Below, one piece after another: positions 8,484 through 19,857 of a DNA stretch of 64,000 bases. Numbering within the stretch: position 1 is the first letter of the stretch; every line of letters starts with the position of its first letter. The notes below the pieces were generated by a model. It worked only from the letters and a program-made list of their open reading frames with translations. It ran no database searches and had not been told where the DNA came from. The stretch spans positions 124,001 to 188,000 of the forward strand of contig NZ_CP015031.1 in NCBI RefSeq assembly GCF_011455875.1. The letters are read 5' to 3'. A program made the translations under genes and the position numbers. The DNA is from Basfia succiniciproducens. Its GTDB lineage: Bacteria; Pseudomonadota; Gammaproteobacteria; Enterobacterales; Pasteurellaceae.

Positions 8484-9422
8484 ATGAAAAAAATAGCGAT
8501 TTTGGGCGAGTGCATGATTGAGCTGAACGGCGAACCTTTTGGCCGAATGCGTCAAACTTACGGTGGCGATAGCTTAAATACTGCAACTTATTTGGCTCGA
8601 GTTAGCCGGCGAGAGCAATTTGAAATCTCTTATGTGTCGGCATTAGGCAAAGATAAGCTGAGTTTGGGTATGTTGGCGCATTGGCGGAATGACGGCATTA
8701 ACACCGATTGTGTTTTATTAGATGAAAAACATCAGCCGGGATTATACTTAATTCAGCTGGATGAAAAAGGCGAACGAACGTTTCTTTATTGGCGGAACCA
8801 ATCGGCGGCTCGTTATTTACTGCAACATGAAGGTTATACCGAGGTACTGGCGAGATTGGCAACGGCGGATATGATTTATCTTAGCGGCATTTCGCTTGCA
8901 ATTTTACCGGAAAATGACCGCACTTTGTTGATTCGGCAGCTCGGAAACCTGAAAAAAGCCGGGGTGAAAATCGCGTTTGACAGCAATTATCGCCCGGCAT
9001 TGTGGGATAGCTTTCAACAAACACAAGCCTGTTATCAAGCCTTATTGCCCTTGGTCGATTTAGCCTTGGTAACCTTTGACGACGAACAATCCCTTTGGCG
9101 GGATGAAAATGTGCAGCAAACGATTTCCCGTTTGGTTCAATTAGGTGTCGGAACCGTTGTTGTGAAATCTGGTGAACATGGCGCCGTTTTTTATCATAAC
9201 GGAGAAACTCGGCAAGTCGCGACTGAAGTTGTGCAGCGGGTTGTGGATACGACGTCAGCGGGCGATGCCTTCAACGCGGGCTTTTTAAACGGCTATTTAC
9301 AGCAAAAATCTTTAGTCGATTGCTGCCGGCAAGGCAACAAATTAGCAGGCATTGTTATTCAACACAAAGGCGCTATTATTGATAAAACCGCAACTCAACA
9401 TTTTATTCGGGAATTTAATTAA
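8484..9422 (+). CDS. kdgK: 2-dehydro-3-deoxygluconokinase
   Basis: PfkB-family kinase of 312 residues that phosphorylates 2-keto-3-deoxygluconate at C6 with ATP. The start MKKIAILGECMIELNG, the GGDSLNTATYLAR substrate motif (about 28-40) and the C-terminal DTTSAGDAFNAGF with its catalytic Asp are characteristic of KdgK. The start ATG at 8484 is preceded by TTGAGG. A copy of the uptake signal in reverse orientation lies inside the gene at 8917-8925. Its place between the isomerase and eda fits the pathway order. Confidence 0.92.
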   Translation: MKKIAILGECMIELNGEPFGRMRQTYGGDSLNTATYLARVSRREQFEISYVSALGKDKLSLGMLAHWRNDGINTDCVLLDEKHQPGLYLIQLDEKGERTFLYWRNQSAARYLLQHEGYTEVLARLATADMIYLSGISLAILPENDRTLLIRQLGNLKKAGVKIAFDSNYRPALWDSFQQTQACYQALLPLVDLALVTFDDEQSLWRDENVQQTISRLVQLGVGTVVVKSGEHGAVFYHNGETRQVATEVVQRVVDTTSAGDAFNAGFLNGYLQQKSLVDCCRQGNKLAGIVIQHKGAIIDKTATQHFIREFN

Positions 9423-9431
9423 GGAATCATT

Positions 9432-10070
9432 ATGGCTTATACAACAGCAGAAATTATTGAAAAACTGGGCGCTTTAAAAGTTGTTCCGGTTATTGCGTTA
9501 GATGACGCGGAAGATATTTTACCCTTAGCCGCTACCTTAGCTGAAAACGGTTTGCCGGTTGTGGAAATTACTTTCCGTTCGGCGGCGGCGGAAGAAGCCA
9601 TTCGTCTATTGCGCCAAACTAACCCGGATATTTTAATCGCAGCAGGTACGGTATTAACGCCGGATCAAGTGGTTAGAGCGAAAAATGCCGGCGCGGACTG
9701 CATTGTAACTCCGGGATTTAATCCGAATATCGTGCGTTTATGTCAAGAATTGAATATCCCGATTACACCGGGCGTAAATAACCCGATGGCAATTGAAGGC
9801 GCCTTAGAACTGGGCGTTAGTGCAGTAAAATTCTTCCCGGCAGAAGCTTCGGGCGGAGTAAAAATGATTAAGGCGTTATTAGGCCCTTATCAACAATTAC
9901 AAATTATGCCTACCGGCGGCATCAATGTGAACAATATTCGGGATTATTTAGCGATTCCGAATGTTGTTGCCTGCGGAGGTTCTTGGTTTGTGGAAAAATC
10001 ATTAATTGCGAACAAACATTGGGATGAAATTGGCCGTTTAGTTCGCGAAGTATTGGCTTTAGTTAGATAG
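9432..10070 (+). CDS. eda: KDPG/KHG aldolase
   Basis: Class I aldolase of 212 residues that splits 2-keto-3-deoxy-6-phosphogluconate into pyruvate and glyceraldehyde-3-phosphate. The catalytic Glu lies in GLPVVEITFRS and the Schiff-base Lys in SAVKFFPAEASGG (about residue 135); the phosphate loop is MPTGGIN. It begins 9 bases after kdgK with an AAGGA site, so the two are translationally close. This step joins uronate catabolism to central metabolism. Confidence 0.95.
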   Translation: MAYTTAEIIEKLGALKVVPVIALDDAEDILPLAATLAENGLPVVEITFRSAAAEEAIRLLRQTNPDILIAAGTVLTPDQVVRAKNAGADCIVTPGFNPNIVRLCQELNIPITPGVNNPMAIEGALELGVSAVKFFPAEASGGVKMIKALLGPYQQLQIMPTGGINVNNIRDYLAIPNVVACGGSWFVEKSLIANKHWDEIGRLVREVLALVR

Positions 10071-10079
10071 AGGCAGAAA

Positions 10080-10403
10080 ATGTTTGTTTATAATCGTGAA
10101 ATTCCGTTAGATGATCTTGGCGGCGGCGTGCAACGTAAAATTCTTGCATATAGTGAAAATATTATGTCCGTTGAAGTTCATTTTGAAAAAGGCGCAATAG
10201 GTTCACTGCATAGCCATTCGCATGAACAATTGACTTACGTACTATCCGGCAGTTTCGAATTCACAATCGGCGATGAAACAAAAATTGTGAACGCGGGCGA
10301 CGTGCTTTATAAACAACCGAATGTGATGCACGGTTGCGTTTGTTTGGAAAAAGGCGTATTGCTCGATACATTTACACCAATGAGAAAAGATTTTATTAAA
10401 TAA
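10080..10403 (+). CDS. kdgF: Unsaturated uronate converting cupin KdgF
   Basis: A 107-residue single-domain cupin. The metal-binding pattern is visible as GSLHSHSHEQLTYVLSGSFEF (His, His, Glu/Gln) and the downstream His of PNVMHGCV. KdgF opens 4,5-unsaturated monouronates to the linear 5-keto-4-deoxyuronate, a step once thought to be spontaneous. It is the last gene of the operon, 9 bases after eda, with AGAGGCAG as ribosome binding site. Its presence suggests the cell uses lyase products (from pectin or glycosaminoglycans); no lyase is in the window. Confidence 0.88.
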   Translation: MFVYNREIPLDDLGGGVQRKILAYSENIMSVEVHFEKGAIGSLHSHSHEQLTYVLSGSFEFTIGDETKIVNAGDVLYKQPNVMHGCVCLEKGVLLDTFTPMRKDFIK

Positions 10404-10481
10404 CCGTATAGACCGTTACTCCTTAACTTCGTTGATTCTCTAGCACTACTTTTATGGTATCTTCTCGAACATAAAAGTTTT

Positions 10482-10511
10482 GGGACAATAGTTTACTATT
10501 GTCCCTTTTTT
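10482..10511 (+). terminator. Rho-independent terminator of the uronate operon
   Basis: GGGACAATAG (10482-10491) and CTATTGTCCC (10496-10505) form a perfect 10-base stem with a TTTA loop, followed by six T residues. Confidence 0.92.
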
Positions 10512-10634
10512 AGTGAAATAGACTATTCGTCGCTAATCAAGCGCATAAAATTCTGCAAAAACTCACCGCACTTTTACCCGCATTATGATAGAATCGCCGA
10601 TAATTTTGTGAATCTCCGGGTGTTTTTATTGATG

Positions 10635-11681
10635 ATGAAAAAATGTATTCGTTTTATTTTTCTATTGCTTTTAATGTTCGCAGCTGCCGGATTTTGGGGC
10701 TACAATTACATTCAAAAATTGGTCAATGAACCCGTTAATATTAAAGCGGAACAGTTACTTACTCTGGAGCGGGGGACTACCGGTAAAAAACTTTTTACCT
10801 TGCTGGAAAAGGAAAATATCATTGCCGATAATATACTTTTTCCTTTGTTATTAAAACTTCAGCCCCAATTTAATAATGTAAAGGCGGGAACTTATTCATT
10901 AGAAGGCATAAAAACTCTAGGCGATTTATTAACCTTGCTTAACAGCGGTAAAGAAGCGCAGTTCGCTTTACGTTTTACCGACGGCGAAACCTGGAAGCAG
11001 GTGAAAAAATCACTGGAAAACGCACCGCACTTGAAACATGAATTGAAAGATAAAACCGACGTTGAGGTTTTTCATCAATTTAAAGAGATGTTGCCCGAAT
11101 TTGAGGTGCAAAATGCGTACAAAACCTTAGACGGCTGGATTTATCCCGATACGTATAATTACACGCCGAATTCTACGGATGTGGCTTTAGTCAAACGATC
11201 TGTCGAGCGAATGGTGAAAACGCTGGAAAAAGCATGGGCGGAACGTGATGAGGATTTGCCGTTGAATAATCCTTATGAAATGTTGATTCTTGCCTCTATT
11301 GTGGAAAAAGAAAGCGGTATTTCCGCCGAACGCGGAAAAATCGCATCGGTGTTTGTTAATCGTCTGAAAGCCAAAATGAAGTTACAAACGGATCCGACGG
11401 TAATTTACGGCATGGGTGAAAGTTATCAGGGCAATATTCGTAAAAAAGATTTGGAATCGCCGACACCTTATAATACCTATGTGATTGACGGTTTGCCGCC
11501 TACACCGATTGCAAACCCGAGTGAAGATGCGTTAAACGCAGTTGCGCATCCTGAAAGGACGGACTTTTTATATTTTGTCGCCGACGGCTCGGGCGGGCAT
11601 AAGTTCAGCCGTAGTCTGATTGAACACAACAAAGCGGTGCAGGAATATTTGCTTTGGTTGCGCCGGAATAAAAACAAATAA
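10635..11681 (+). CDS. mltG: Endolytic murein transglycosylase
   Basis: YceG/MltG-type enzyme of 348 residues that cuts nascent peptidoglycan strands at the inner membrane and sets their length. A single N-terminal membrane anchor (about 5-25) is followed by a LysM-like part and the YceG catalytic domain; the catalytic Glu is in [11 protein letters not shown] (about residue 215). [12 protein letters not shown] and [14 protein letters not shown] are family hallmarks. Two adjacent ATGs (10632, 10635) are possible starts; the second is taken. It heads mltG-tmk-holB-tatD, the order also found in E. coli. Uptake signals lie just upstream (10565-10573) and inside (11024-11032). Confidence 0.93.
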   Translation: MKKCIRFIFLLLLMFAAAGFWGYNYIQKLVNEPVNIKAEQLLTLERGTTGKKLFTLLEKENIIADNILFPLLLKLQPQFNNVKAGTYSLEGIKTLGDLLTLLNSGKEAQFALRFTDGETWKQVKKSLENAPHLKHELKDKTDVEVFHQFKEMLPEFEVQNAYKTLDGWIYPDTYNYTPNSTDVALVKRSVERMVKTLEKAWAERDEDLPLNNPYEMLILASIVEKESGISAERGKIASVFVNRLKAKMKLQTDPTVIYGMGESYQGNIRKKDLESPTPYNTYVIDGLPPTPIANPSEDALNAVAHPERTDFLYFVADGSGGHKFSRSLIEHNKAVQEYLLWLRRNKNK

Positions 11682-11722
11682 TTCAGGCTAATTCGTTATT
11701 CTTTCTTACATTGAACAAAAAT

Positions 11723-12355
11723 ATGAACGGAAAATTTATCGTATTGGAAGGTTTGGAAGGCGCGGGCAAAACTACCGCCCGCCAAGCTGTTGTCGAGCAA
11801 CTTAACGCGCTGGGTATAACGGATTTGCTTTTTACCCGCGAACCCGGCGGTACGCCGCTGGCGGAAAAGCTGCGAAATTTGATTAAGTATGAAACGGAAG
11901 AACCGGTTACGGATAAAGCCGAATTGCTGATGTTATATGCGGCGCGGATTCAACTGGTGGAAAATGTGATTAAACCCGCATTAGCCCAAGGGAAATGGGT
12001 TATCGGCGATCGCCATGATCTTTCTTCTCAGGCTTATCAGGGGGGCGGGCGCCAAATCGACAGCCATTTGTTAGAGACTCTGAAAAAAACGGTACTAGGC
12101 GATTTCGAACCGGATTTTACCCTTTATTTGGATTTATCGCCGACAATAGGGTTGGCACGGGCTCGCGGACGCGGAGAATTGGATCGTATCGAGCAGCAAA
12201 ATTTGGCTTTTTTTGACCGCACCCGCACACGTTATTTAGAATTGGTAAAAGATAATCCGAAAGCGGTGATCATTAATGCCGAGCAATCTATCGAACGGGT
12301 TACGGCGGATATTAAAACTGCGGTAAAAAATTGGGTAAATTCAATTTCGTCATGA
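11723..12355 (+). CDS. tmk: Thymidylate kinase
   Basis: A 210-residue dTMP kinase that makes dTDP for DNA synthesis. It has the P-loop [12 protein letters not shown] (about 8-19), the DR motif [27 protein letters not shown] for dTMP binding, and the LID region [13 protein letters not shown]. The ATG at 11723 is chosen over an in-frame TTG four codons upstream. Its stop overlaps the holB start by an ATGA, so the two are translationally coupled. Confidence 0.96.
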   Translation: MNGKFIVLEGLEGAGKTTARQAVVEQLNALGITDLLFTREPGGTPLAEKLRNLIKYETEEPVTDKAELLMLYAARIQLVENVIKPALAQGKWVIGDRHDLSSQAYQGGGRQIDSHLLETLKKTVLGDFEPDFTLYLDLSPTIGLARARGRGELDRIEQQNLAFFDRTRTRYLELVKDNPKAVIINAEQSIERVTADIKTAVKNWVNSISS

Positions 12356-13335
12356 CAACAATAATTTATCCTTGGCTCCAATCCTATTACGAAAAAATAA
12401 CCGCTGCGTTTCAGCAGGGGTATGGTCATCATGCTCTGTTGTTTCGTGCGGAGCAGGGGATAGGTGCAGACCAATTGATTCATGCCGTGGCAAACTGGCT
12501 GATGTGTCAGCATAGTTCTCCGCGACCTTGCGGAGAATGCCATAGTTGCCGATTGTTTGCCGCCGGCAACCATCCCGATGTGTATCAGCTGGCGCCTGTT
12601 GAAAACAAAGATATCGGCGTAGATCAGGTGCGCGAAATTAATGAAAAGGTTAGCCAGCGTGCGCAACAAAACGGTAATAAAGCGGTTTATGTGCAGGGTG
12701 CGGAACGTTTAACGGAAAGTGCCGCCAACGCTTTATTAAAAACGCTGGAAGAACCGCGACCAAATACTTATTTTTTATTAAATGCGGATTTATCGTCACC
12801 TTTAATGGCGACGATTTATAGTCGCTGCCAAGTGTGGCTGATTAATACGCCGTCGGAACAACAAGCGCTGAATTGGTTGCAACTACATAATTACAGTGAA
12901 ATTTCCGAAATTCAGACCGCACTTCGCATTAGTTACGGTCGCCCTTTATTGGCATTGCATTGTTTGGAACAGGGGTGGCTGGAAAAACGTCGTGAATTTT
13001 TTCGCGCCTTTTGGTTGTTTTATACCCGCCGTTCTCCTCTTGAATTATTGCCGCTGTTTGATAAGGAACTGATTCTGCAACAAGTGAATTGGCTTTTGGC
13101 ATTTTTATCCGATGCGCTGAAAGATAAATTAAATATAACATCCGGTTGGATTTGCCGGGATTTAATCCGCGGCATCCAACAGTTCAATGAACGACAAACC
13201 GTCGCCGGCTTATTAACCGCAACTAAAATTATGCAAAAAGTGCGGTCGGATTTAGTGCAAATTAATGCGGTAAATCAGGAATTAATTTTGCTGGACGGTT
13301 TAACCCGCTTAATTACGGAAGTTTTTGAACATTAA
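12352..13335 (+). CDS. holB: DNA polymerase III subunit delta'
   Basis: A 327-residue clamp-loader subunit. The zinc-binding cysteine set is visible as [15 protein letters not shown] (about 52-66). The AAA+ fold is recognised by [28 protein letters not shown] and the SRCQ segment; the P-loop is degenerate (AEQGIGAD), as expected for delta', which does not hydrolyse ATP. The ATG at 12352 overlaps the tmk stop. An uptake signal lies in each orientation inside the gene (12916-12924, 13238-13246). Confidence 0.94.
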   Translation: MTTIIYPWLQSYYEKITAAFQQGYGHHALLFRAEQGIGADQLIHAVANWLMCQHSSPRPCGECHSCRLFAAGNHPDVYQLAPVENKDIGVDQVREINEKVSQRAQQNGNKAVYVQGAERLTESAANALLKTLEEPRPNTYFLLNADLSSPLMATIYSRCQVWLINTPSEQQALNWLQLHNYSEISEIQTALRISYGRPLLALHCLEQGWLEKRREFFRAFWLFYTRRSPLELLPLFDKELILQQVNWLLAFLSDALKDKLNITSGWICRDLIRGIQQFNERQTVAGLLTATKIMQKVRSDLVQINAVNQELILLDGLTRLITEVFEH

Positions 13336-13385
13336 TACGGGCGTTTTCCCGCATGAAAATAAAATTATAAATCAGGAAAGTAAAT

Positions 13386-14168
13386 ATGTTTATTGTTGAC
13401 AGTCATTGTCATTTAGATTCGTTAGATTATGAAAAATTACACAGCAATGTTGATGAGGTAATTGAAAAAGCGAAAGCAAGAGGGGTGAAACATTTGCTTT
13501 CCATCGGTGTTGCTTTAAATCGTTTTCAGGCGATGAGAACGTTGTTGGCACATCGTGACGAGGTTTCTTTTTCTTGCGGCGTTCACCCATTGGATCTTGC
13601 CGGTGAAACTTTTGACCGTCAGCGTTTAGAGCGATATGCCAAAGATGAGAAAGTCATCGCAATCGGTGAAATCGGGCTGGATTATTATTATGATCAGGAT
13701 CGTAAAAACGAGCAGTTAGACGCTTTTGCCCAGCAAATCGAAGTGGCGAATCAGTTAAACAAGCCGGTGATTGTTCATACCCGCGACGCCCGTGAAGATA
13801 CGATTCGGTTATTACGGGAAAATCACGCGGAAAAGTGCGGCGGCGTTATTCATTGTTTTACGGAAAATCTGGAGTTTGCAAAACAAGCGCTAGATTTAGG
13901 GTTTTATATTTCCTGCTCGGGCATTGTGACCTTCAAAAATGCGGAAGAAATCCGTGATGTGGTTCGTTATGTGCCTGCGGATCGGCTGCTGGTGGAAACG
14001 GACTCTCCTTATCTTGCGCCGGTTCCTTATCGCGGCAAACAAAATCAACCGGCTTACACACGGGAAGTATGCGAATATGTGGCGGCGTTAAAAGGTGTTT
14101 CGGCGGAAGAATTCGCGTTGATTACAACGCAAAATTTTGAGCGTCTGTTTAAAATTAACGTGCTATAA
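13386..14168 (+). CDS. tatD: TatD-family metal-dependent deoxyribonuclease
   Basis: A 260-residue TIM-barrel hydrolase of the TatD/YcfH group. Metal ligands appear in [10 protein letters not shown] (N-terminus), [21 protein letters not shown] and [15 protein letters not shown]. The closest well-known relative by neighbourhood is E. coli YcfH, which also follows holB. The family shows 3'-5' exonuclease activity on DNA; the cellular role is not settled. It begins 50 bases after holB with an AGGAAAG site. Confidence 0.9.
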   Translation: MFIVDSHCHLDSLDYEKLHSNVDEVIEKAKARGVKHLLSIGVALNRFQAMRTLLAHRDEVSFSCGVHPLDLAGETFDRQRLERYAKDEKVIAIGEIGLDYYYDQDRKNEQLDAFAQQIEVANQLNKPVIVHTRDAREDTIRLLRENHAEKCGGVIHCFTENLEFAKQALDLGFYISCSGIVTFKNAEEIRDVVRYVPADRLLVETDSPYLAPVPYRGKQNQPAYTREVCEYVAALKGVSAEEFALITTQNFERLFKINVL

Positions 14169-14198
14169 TCAACTCAATCTGTTGAAAAGGTGAAATCT

Positions 14199-14723
14199 AT
14201 GCGTAAATTCATTAAATATTTTCTGCTAACGGTGGTTTTTGTATTCCATGTTGTTTTATTTGCAGGGATTAACTACGTATTCCCTCATTATGAAACCACC
14301 AAAATCACAGGCGTTGAAGTAAAACGTGTGGATAAAGACGGTCCGATAACCAAAGCTAATCCCGCCGACGGTCCGACCCGTGACGTTTATTATATTTATA
14401 CTCAGCAACCGGACAAACAAAAACCGATGGTTTACCGTAACGAAGATACGCGCTGGGGATTTCCTTTCTATTTCAAATTCGGTTCCGCCGATTTACAGGC
14501 TAAAGCCTCGACCTTTGCGCAGGATCAACGGCTGGTAGAAATAAAATATTATGGCTGGCGAATTGTGATGTTTGACGAATTCCGTAATGCCGTATCAATG
14601 CGGGAAGTGACGGAAGATTCGGGCTCTCATCCGATTTTAAGTTATATTTTCTATTTTTTAGGCATAATTACTTTATTTTTCTCCATTCAATTAATTCGTG
14701 GCTGGTTTGACAGCGAAGCATAA
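14199..14723 (+). CDS. DUF1523 family membrane protein
   Basis: A 174-residue protein with a membrane helix near each end (about 5-27 and 147-168) and a soluble part between, probably in the periplasm. The central part (GVEVKRVDKDGPITKANP, DVYYIYTQQPD, EDTRWGFPFYFKFGSADLQA, VEIKYYGWRI) matches the DUF1523 family, which has no assigned function. The ATG at 14199 is chosen because AAAAGG lies eight bases before it; a GTG three codons upstream is possible. It follows tatD by 30 bases. Confidence 0.78.
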   Translation: MRKFIKYFLLTVVFVFHVVLFAGINYVFPHYETTKITGVEVKRVDKDGPITKANPADGPTRDVYYIYTQQPDKQKPMVYRNEDTRWGFPFYFKFGSADLQAKASTFAQDQRLVEIKYYGWRIVMFDEFRNAVSMREVTEDSGSHPILSYIFYFLGIITLFFSIQLIRGWFDSEA

Positions 14724-14809
14724 GAATAAGGGCGCTAACGGCCTCCTGCTTTTCATTTAGGCGTCCTTAAATAAAGGTTAAGGCGCGAAGTAGAGTAAAA
14801 AAGAAAATT

Positions 14810-16111
14810 ATGGGTTTATTTGAAGCAATATTTATTTTATTTCTGCTAATTGTGATTAGTGCGATTATTTCGTCTTCCGAGATTTCACTTGCGGGTGCAA
14901 GAAAGATTAAATTGCAAAGTTTAGCGAATGAAGGCGATACTCGTGCCGAAAAAGTACTGAAATTACAGGAACATCCGGGGCGTTTTATTACCGTGGTGCA
15001 AATCGGTCTGAATATGGTGGCGATTTTCGGCGGTATGATCGGTGAAAGTGCGCTGCGCCCTTATATTCAACAAACAATTCACCAATATACCAATGCGCCC
15101 TGGGTTGACGGCGCCGCTTCCTGCGCATCGTTTGTGGTGGTTACGGCAGCGTTTATTCTGCTGGCGGATTTAATGCCAAAACGCATTGCCATTACTTATC
15201 CGGAACAAGTGGCATTACGTACGGTAGGCGTGATGTCATTCTGTATTGTTATTTTCAAACCTTTGGTATTATTGTTCGATTCCGTGGCTAACGGTTTATT
15301 CCGTTTACTAAAAATCTCAACGGTACGACACGACAGCATGACTTCGGAAGATATTGTCGCTGTGGTGGATGCCGGTGCTGAGGCGGGCGTGTTGAAAGCG
15401 CAGGAGCATTATCTCATCGAAAATATTTTTGATATGCAGGAACGTACCGTCACCTCAACCATGACCACGAGAGAAAATATCGTCTTTTTGAACCGCACTT
15501 TTGACCGGCAGAAAGTCATGGAAACCCTAACTAAAGACAGCCATTCAAAAGTTTTGATTTGCGACAACGGCTTGGATCGTATTTTAGGTTATGTGGAATC
15601 GCATACTTTGCTTACGCTTTATTTGCGGGAAGAGCAGGTTTCCCTGACGGATCAACGTATTTTGCGCAAACCCTTGTTTATTCCCGATACTTTATCGCTT
15701 TATGAAGTACTTGAGCTTTTTAAATCTTCCGGTGAGGATTTTGCGGTAATCGTTAACGAGTACGCCTTAGTTGTGGGTATTTGTACTTTAAACGATGTCA
15801 TGAGCATTGTAATGGGCGAGTTGGTATCCAGCGAAGAAGAACAAATCGTCCGCCGTGACGAAGATTCGTGGCTTATTGACGGCGCAACGCCGTTGGAAGA
15901 CGTAATGCGGGCCTTGAATATTGAAAGTTTTCCCGATTGGGAAAATTATGAAACTATCAGTGGCTTTATGATGTATATGTTACGTAAAATTCCAAAGAAA
16001 ACGGATTTTGTACTTTACGATAAATATAAATTTGAAATTATAGATACGGAAAATTTCAAAATTGACCAATTGATGGTGTCGATTCGTAAAGATTTGAACG
16101 AGCAAAATTAG
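14810..16111 (+). CDS. paeA: CNNM/CorC-type membrane protein, PaeA (YtfL)
   Basis: A 433-residue UPF0053 protein. An N-terminal DUF21 domain (about 1-195) with three to four membrane helices carries SSSEISLAGARKIKLQSL. A CBS pair (about 215-335; VLICDNGLDRILGYVES and DFAVIVNEYALVVGICTLNDV) and a CorC/HlyC C-terminal domain (about 350-433; DEDSWLIDGATPLEDVM) follow. The match runs along the whole length of E. coli YtfL, renamed PaeA for its role in cadaverine/putrescine export. Older annotations call such proteins hemolysins without support. Transport function here is by homology. Confidence 0.83.
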   Translation: MGLFEAIFILFLLIVISAIISSSEISLAGARKIKLQSLANEGDTRAEKVLKLQEHPGRFITVVQIGLNMVAIFGGMIGESALRPYIQQTIHQYTNAPWVDGAASCASFVVVTAAFILLADLMPKRIAITYPEQVALRTVGVMSFCIVIFKPLVLLFDSVANGLFRLLKISTVRHDSMTSEDIVAVVDAGAEAGVLKAQEHYLIENIFDMQERTVTSTMTTRENIVFLNRTFDRQKVMETLTKDSHSKVLICDNGLDRILGYVESHTLLTLYLREEQVSLTDQRILRKPLFIPDTLSLYEVLELFKSSGEDFAVIVNEYALVVGICTLNDVMSIVMGELVSSEEEQIVRRDEDSWLIDGATPLEDVMRALNIESFPDWENYETISGFMMYMLRKIPKKTDFVLYDKYKFEIIDTENFKIDQLMVSIRKDLNEQN

Positions 16112-16160
16112 CCTCTAACTCAAATAATAAATAAAGATAAACAAACCCTAATGATGATGG

Positions 16161-16186
16161 GAGCGCTTTTAGCGCTCTTGTTATTT
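16161..16186 (+). terminator. Probable terminator after paeA
   Basis: GAGCGCT (16161-16167) and AGCGCTC (16171-16177) form a compact GC-rich stem with a TTT loop, followed by TTGTTATTT. The T-run is interrupted, so termination may be partial. Confidence 0.6.
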
Positions 16187-16210
16187 CATTCAACAACATA
16201 AGGATTTTTC

Positions 16211-19200
16211 ATGCCAGAACCTCGTTTTGTCCATTTGCGTGTACATAGTGATTTTTCCATGATTGACGGAATAGCCAAAGTAAAACCTTTGGTGAAAACC
16301 TGTGTGCAGGAAAATATGGTGGCAATGGCACTTACGGATTTTACTAACTTCTGCGGTTTAGTAAAGTTTTACGGTGAGGCGTTAGGTTCCGGTATCAAGC
16401 CGATTATGGGTGCCGATGTGTCGGTGAAAAGCGATCTTTGCGGTGACGAGCGTTTTGAATTGACTTTATTGGCGAAAAATAATGCAGGCTATAAAAATAT
16501 TACCTTATTGCTTTCTAAAGCCTATCAACGCGGTTATGAGGATGTGCCTTATATCGATCAGGATTGGTTGGCGGAATATAACGAAGGAATTATTGTTCTT
16601 TCCGGCGGTCGCAAAGGGGATGTAGGCAAAAAATTATTAAAAACCGGTGCCGCCGATGAAGTGGAAAATGCGGTCGGCTTTTATCAAAAATATTTCCCCG
16701 ATCATTATTATCTAAGCCTCAGCCGCACCGGTCATAACGAAGAAGAAACATATATTAAAGCGGCGCTTAAGTTGGCCGAAAAACATAATTTACCCGTTGT
16801 CGCCACTAATGACGTAGTATTTTTAAAATCGGAGGATTTTGAAGCCCATGAAATCAGGGTAGCGATTCACGACGGTTTTACTCTAGATGATCCGAAACGC
16901 CCGAAACTTTATAGCGACCGGCAATATTTCCGTTCCGAACAGGAAATGTGTGAGCTTTTTGCCGATATTCCTTCCGCTCTGGAAAATACTTTATTGATTG
17001 CACAGCGTTGCAATGTGACCATCCGTTTGGGCGAATATTTCTTGCCTCAGTTCCCAACCGGCGAGTTGAGTACCGAAGATTATTTGATCAAGCGCGCTAA
17101 AGACGGCTTGGAAGAGCGTTTAAAGGTACTATTCCCCGATGAAAAAGAACGTGAGGAAAAGCGTCCCGCTTATGACGAGCGTTTAGATACCGAACTGGGC
17201 GTGATTAACCAGATGGGATTCCCCGGCTACTTTTTAATCGTAATGGAATTTATTCAGTGGTCGAAGGATAATAATATTCCGGTAGGGCCGGGGCGCGGTT
17301 CCGGTGCGGGATCATTAGTCGCTTACGCACTGAAAATTACGGATTTGGATCCTCTTGAATTCGATTTGCTGTTTGAACGTTTTCTAAATCCGGAACGGGT
17401 TTCTATGCCCGACTTCGACGTGGACTTCTGTATGGATAACCGCGATAAAGTGATAGAACATGTGGCGGATATGTACGGACGCGGCGCCGTATCGCAAATT
17501 ATCACCTTTGGTACCATGGCGGCAAAAGCGGTAATTCGAGATGTAGGGCGGGTCTTAGGGCATCCTTACGGCTTTGTGGATCGTATTTCAAAACTGATTC
17601 CGCCGGATCCGGGTATGACTTTAGCTAAAGCTTTTGATGCCGAACCTCAACTGCAGCAGATTTACGATAGCGATGAAGAAGTCAAAGCGCTGATTGATAT
17701 GGCGCGCAAACTGGAGGGGGTCACGCGTAATGCCGGTAAACATGCCGGCGGAGTGGTGATTTCACCGACTTTAATTACCGATTTCTCTCCTCTTTATTGC
17801 GATAGTGAAGGTAAACATCCTGTTACCCATTTTGATAAAAATGACGTGGAATATGCAGGGTTGGTCAAATTCGACTTTTTAGGTTTACGTACGCTTACCA
17901 TCATTAAATGGGCGCTGGATATGATTAACGCCCGTATGGATCGGGAAGGTAAGCCTCATATTGATATTAACCATATTCCGTTGGATGATCCCGAGTCTTT
18001 CAATTTATTGCTGAAATCGGAAACTACGGCGGTGTTCCAGTTGGAATCCCGCGGTATGAAAGACCTGATTAAACGTCTTCAGCCGGACTGTTTTGAGGAT
18101 ATTATCGCGTTGGTGGCTTTATTCCGTCCGGGACCGCTTGAATCCGGCATGGTGCGAAATTTTATCGACCGTAAACATGGACGTGAAGAAGTGGCGTACC
18201 CTGATGCACAATATCAGCACGAATGTTTGAAACCGATTTTAGAGCCGACCTACGGCGTTATCGTTTATCAAGAACAGGTTATGCAAATCGCTCAGGAACT
18301 GGCCGGCTATACGCTGGGCGGGGCGGACTTATTACGCCGTGCCATGGGTAAGAAGAAACCGGAAGAAATGGCAAAACAACGTTCCGTATTCGAAAAGGGC
18401 GCTATCGAAAAAGGCATTGACGGCGAACTTGCCATGAAGATTTTCGACTTGGTGGAAAAATTTGCCGGTTACGGTTTTAATAAATCTCACTCGGCGGCTT
18501 ACGCTTTGGTTTCATATCAAACCCTATGGCTGAAAACCCATTATCCGGCGGAATTTATGGCGGCGGTAATGACTTCCGAAATGGATAACACCGATAAGAT
18601 TGTCGGGTTATATGACGAATGTTTGCGCATGGGATTAACCGTTACGCCGCCGGATATCAATACCGGCAAACATCATTTCAGCGTAAATGATCACGGTGAA
18701 ATCGTCTATGGTATCGGTGCGATTAAAGGCGTGGGCGAAGGTCCGATTGAAGCTCTTGTTTCAGCTCGTGAAAAAGGCGGGATTTTTAAAGATTTGTTTG
18801 ATCTCTGTGCCCGCGTCGACTTGAAAAAAATTAACCGCCGTACCTTTGAAAGTCTGATTATGTCCGGCGCTTTTGATAAATTAGGACCGCACCGCGCCGC
18901 CCTTTCCAAAAATCTGGAAGATGCGCTGAAAGCTTCGGATCAGCATGCAAAAGATGAAGCGGCGGGGCAAGCCGATATGTTCGGCGTATTGACAGAAAGC
19001 CCGGAAGAGGTGGAAATCGCTTATGCGAATACGCCTCGCTGGTCGGAAAAACAAATTCTTGACGGCGAGCGGGAAACGCTGGGCTTATATTTGAGCAGCC
19101 ATCCTATCAGCCGTTATTTGAAAGAATTATCCCATTACAGCCCGAATCGGTTGAAAGATTTAGTCCCGAATATTCGCGGGCAGGTCAGTACCGCCAGTGG

Positions 19201-19690
19201 CTTGGTGGTGGCTTCCCGTTTTGCGGTAACGAAAAAAGGTAACCGACTTGGTATCGCCACTCTTGACGACCGCTCCGGGCGCTTAGATATTACGCTATTT
19301 GCCGAAGCGTTAGAAAAATTCGGAGAGAAATTACAAAAAGACAGTGTTGTTGTGGTGTCCGGTCAGGTGAGTTTTGATGATTTCACTCAAGGTTTACGTA
19401 TGTCGGTACGAGATTTAATGACCTTAGACGAAGCCCGCAGTCGTTATGCCAAGAGTTTAGCCATTAGTCTGAGTCAGCAACAAATTACGCCGCAGTTTCT
19501 CAAACGGTTTAAAAGCGTGATTGAACCTTATAGCGGCGGTACTATGCCGATTAATGTGTATTATCAAAGTCCGCAAGGCAGAGCGTTGTTAAAACTGGGC
19601 ATTCAATGGTATATCAAACCGACGGACGAGCTATTAAGCGAGCTGGTGAATATGTTGGGTGAAAGTGCGGTAGAACTGGAATTTGAATAA
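16211..19690 (+). CDS. dnaE: DNA polymerase III subunit alpha
   Basis: The replicative polymerase catalytic subunit, 1159 residues, normal for the family (E. coli 1160). The N-terminal PHP domain starts with [18 protein letters not shown]. The polymerase core contains [16 protein letters not shown] and the catalytic Asp pair in MPDFDVDFC (about residue 400), plus [16 protein letters not shown] helix-hairpin-helix region, an OB-fold (about 990-1070, [18 protein letters not shown]) and the C-terminal tau-binding region follow. AAGGA precedes the ATG by eight bases. An uptake signal lies near the 3' end (19663-19671). Confidence 0.98.
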   Translation: MPEPRFVHLRVHSDFSMIDGIAKVKPLVKTCVQENMVAMALTDFTNFCGLVKFYGEALGSGIKPIMGADVSVKSDLCGDERFELTLLAKNNAGYKNITLLLSKAYQRGYEDVPYIDQDWLAEYNEGIIVLSGGRKGDVGKKLLKTGAADEVENAVGFYQKYFPDHYYLSLSRTGHNEEETYIKAALKLAEKHNLPVVATNDVVFLKSEDFEAHEIRVAIHDGFTLDDPKRPKLYSDRQYFRSEQEMCELFADIPSALENTLLIAQRCNVTIRLGEYFLPQFPTGELSTEDYLIKRAKDGLEERLKVLFPDEKEREEKRPAYDERLDTELGVINQMGFPGYFLIVMEFIQWSKDNNIPVGPGRGSGAGSLVAYALKITDLDPLEFDLLFERFLNPERVSMPDFDVDFCMDNRDKVIEHVADMYGRGAVSQIITFGTMAAKAVIRDVGRVLGHPYGFVDRISKLIPPDPGMTLAKAFDAEPQLQQIYDSDEEVKALIDMARKLEGVTRNAGKHAGGVVISPTLITDFSPLYCDSEGKHPVTHFDKNDVEYAGLVKFDFLGLRTLTIIKWALDMINARMDREGKPHIDINHIPLDDPESFNLLLKSETTAVFQLESRGMKDLIKRLQPDCFEDIIALVALFRPGPLESGMVRNFIDRKHGREEVAYPDAQYQHECLKPILEPTYGVIVYQEQVMQIAQELAGYTLGGADLLRRAMGKKKPEEMAKQRSVFEKGAIEKGIDGELAMKIFDLVEKFAGYGFNKSHSAAYALVSYQTLWLKTHYPAEFMAAVMTSEMDNTDKIVGLYDECLRMGLTVTPPDINTGKHHFSVNDHGEIVYGIGAIKGVGEGPIEALVSAREKGGIFKDLFDLCARVDLKKINRRTFESLIMSGAFDKLGPHRAALSKNLEDALKASDQHAKDEAAGQADMFGVLTESPEEVEIAYANTPRWSEKQILDGERETLGLYLSSHPISRYLKELSHYSPNRLKDLVPNIRGQVSTASGLVVASRFAVTKKGNRLGIATLDDRSGRLDITLFAEALEKFGEKLQKDSVVVVSGQVSFDDFTQGLRMSVRDLMTLDEARSRYAKSLAISLSQQQITPQFLKRFKSVIEPYSGGTMPINVYYQSPQGRALLKLGIQWYIKPTDELLSELVNMLGESAVELEFE

Positions 19691-19693
19691 TGG

Positions 19694-19737
19694 AAAAAGT
19701 GCGGTCAAAAATTTCGTTTTTTTGACCGCACTTTTCT
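19694..19737. terminator. Uptake-signal pair terminator, dnaE / permease junction
   Basis: AAAAAGTGCGGTCAAAAA and TTTTTTGACCGCACTTTT lie in inverted orientation around a short centre and form a long stem ending in T residues on both strands. It serves the convergent dnaE and purine permease genes. Confidence 0.85.
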
Positions 19738-19857
19738 GGTTTATCTAAAGAAAAGGGTAATTAATGAATAAAATATGAAAATTTTATTTGTTATCCGCAT
19801 AAATTGTTTTTTCAGACGGCTTCCGATGAAACGGTCTGTCGCCTGAAAACTGAAATA

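Noticed and set aside
12232-12669. 145-codon minus-strand frame across tmk and holB
   Set aside because: It overlaps two certain genes whose coding frames run on the other strand; the protein has no recognisable pattern.
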